Shown piece by piece: positions 5,542-5,725 of a DNA stretch of 5,725 bases. The notes beneath the pieces were generated by a model. The model had not been told where the DNA came from, did not search any database, and saw only the letters and a program-made list of their open reading frames with translations. Made by a program: the position numbers and the translations under genes. Location of the stretch: positions 1-5,725 of the forward strand of contig CAKQSC010000065.1 in the NCBI GenBank assembly GCA_934271725.1. The letters are read 5' to 3'. Position 1 is the first letter of the stretch; every line of letters begins with the position of its first letter. This DNA is from an uncultured Clostridia bacterium (GTDB lineage Bacteria > Bacillota > Clostridia > Christensenellales > Borkfalkiaceae).

Positions 5542-5725
5542 ATGCATTATTATATCGATTTGGGTGTACTCGGCGATATCAATACTTATAGCCTTTGCGC
5601 GGGTATCGGTATCGCGAGTATGCTTTTTTTATTGCTTTTAGCGTTTAAGAAAAACAAATACGACGAGGGGCGGATTCTGTTCGTATTGTTAAGCGTGATA
5701 GCCTCGTTCCTGTTCGGTATATGTT
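5542..5725 (+). CDS. Membrane protein, 5' part only (possibly Lgt-like)
   Basis: An open frame runs from ATG 5542 off the window edge (61 codons). It starts 17 bases after the preceding stop and is the first possible start after an in-frame stop at 5518. The product opens with a short aromatic and Asp-containing stretch, then I-N-T-Y-S-L (13-18) leading into a span near 16-35. A charged loop, K-K-N-K-Y-D-E-G-R (36-44), and a second span from about 45 follow. The layout, with a Tyr just before a Gly-rich first span and a basic loop, recalls the start of prolipoprotein diacylglyceryl transferase (Lgt). The catalytic Lgt regions would lie beyond the edge, so this is a tentative family guess. No clear Shine-Dalgarno site precedes it, which suggests translation coupled to the upstream gene. 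Confidence 0.6.
   Translation, partial: MHYYIDLGVLGDINTYSLCAGIGIASMLFLLLLAFKKNKYDEGRILFVLLSVIASFLFGIC

Overview
The window looks like chromosomal DNA of a Gram-positive, Clostridia-like Firmicute, probably gut-associated. Four things point that way: strong Shine-Dalgarno sites (AAGGAGG, GGAGG) 7-9 nt before each start, textbook sigma-A promoters (TTGTAA-17-TATAAT, TTTACA-17-TATTAT), U-tailed hairpin terminators, and a moderately low GC content with many CG-containing codons (TCG, ACG, GCG). No ribosomal or other marker gene is present, so a finer placement is not justified. All recognised genes lie on the + strand.

Left part (1-1592): a 403-residue membrane protein with three exactly periodic zinc ribbons at its N-terminus and about eight membrane spans, closed by a strong terminator (1256-1304). 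About 175 bases of non-coding DNA follow, and then an extended -10 promoter with a short leader.

Centre (1593-4909): a cytosolic SIMPL-domain (DUF541) protein, a TetR-family regulator of the DhaS-like type with its own terminator, and a full-length FAD-dependent oleate hydratase (ohyA) with its own promoter and terminator. The regulator and the hydratase are consecutive genes. The likely theme is sensing and detoxifying unsaturated fatty acids at the membrane, but control of ohyA by this regulator is inferred from adjacency only.

Right part (4910-5725): a T-rich non-coding stretch leads to an unusual promoter whose -35/-10 spacer contains a run of nine G. Almost at the predicted transcript start is a 14-bp hairpin with a GAAA tetraloop. 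Downstream lie a 128-residue four-span membrane protein (DUF4064-like in pattern) and, 17 bases further on, the 5' end of a membrane gene cut by the window edge that vaguely resembles Lgt.

Most of the window is ordinary. The parts most worth a second look are the homopolymeric promoter spacer (possible phase variation) with its 5'-terminal hairpin, and the TetR-ohyA pair.
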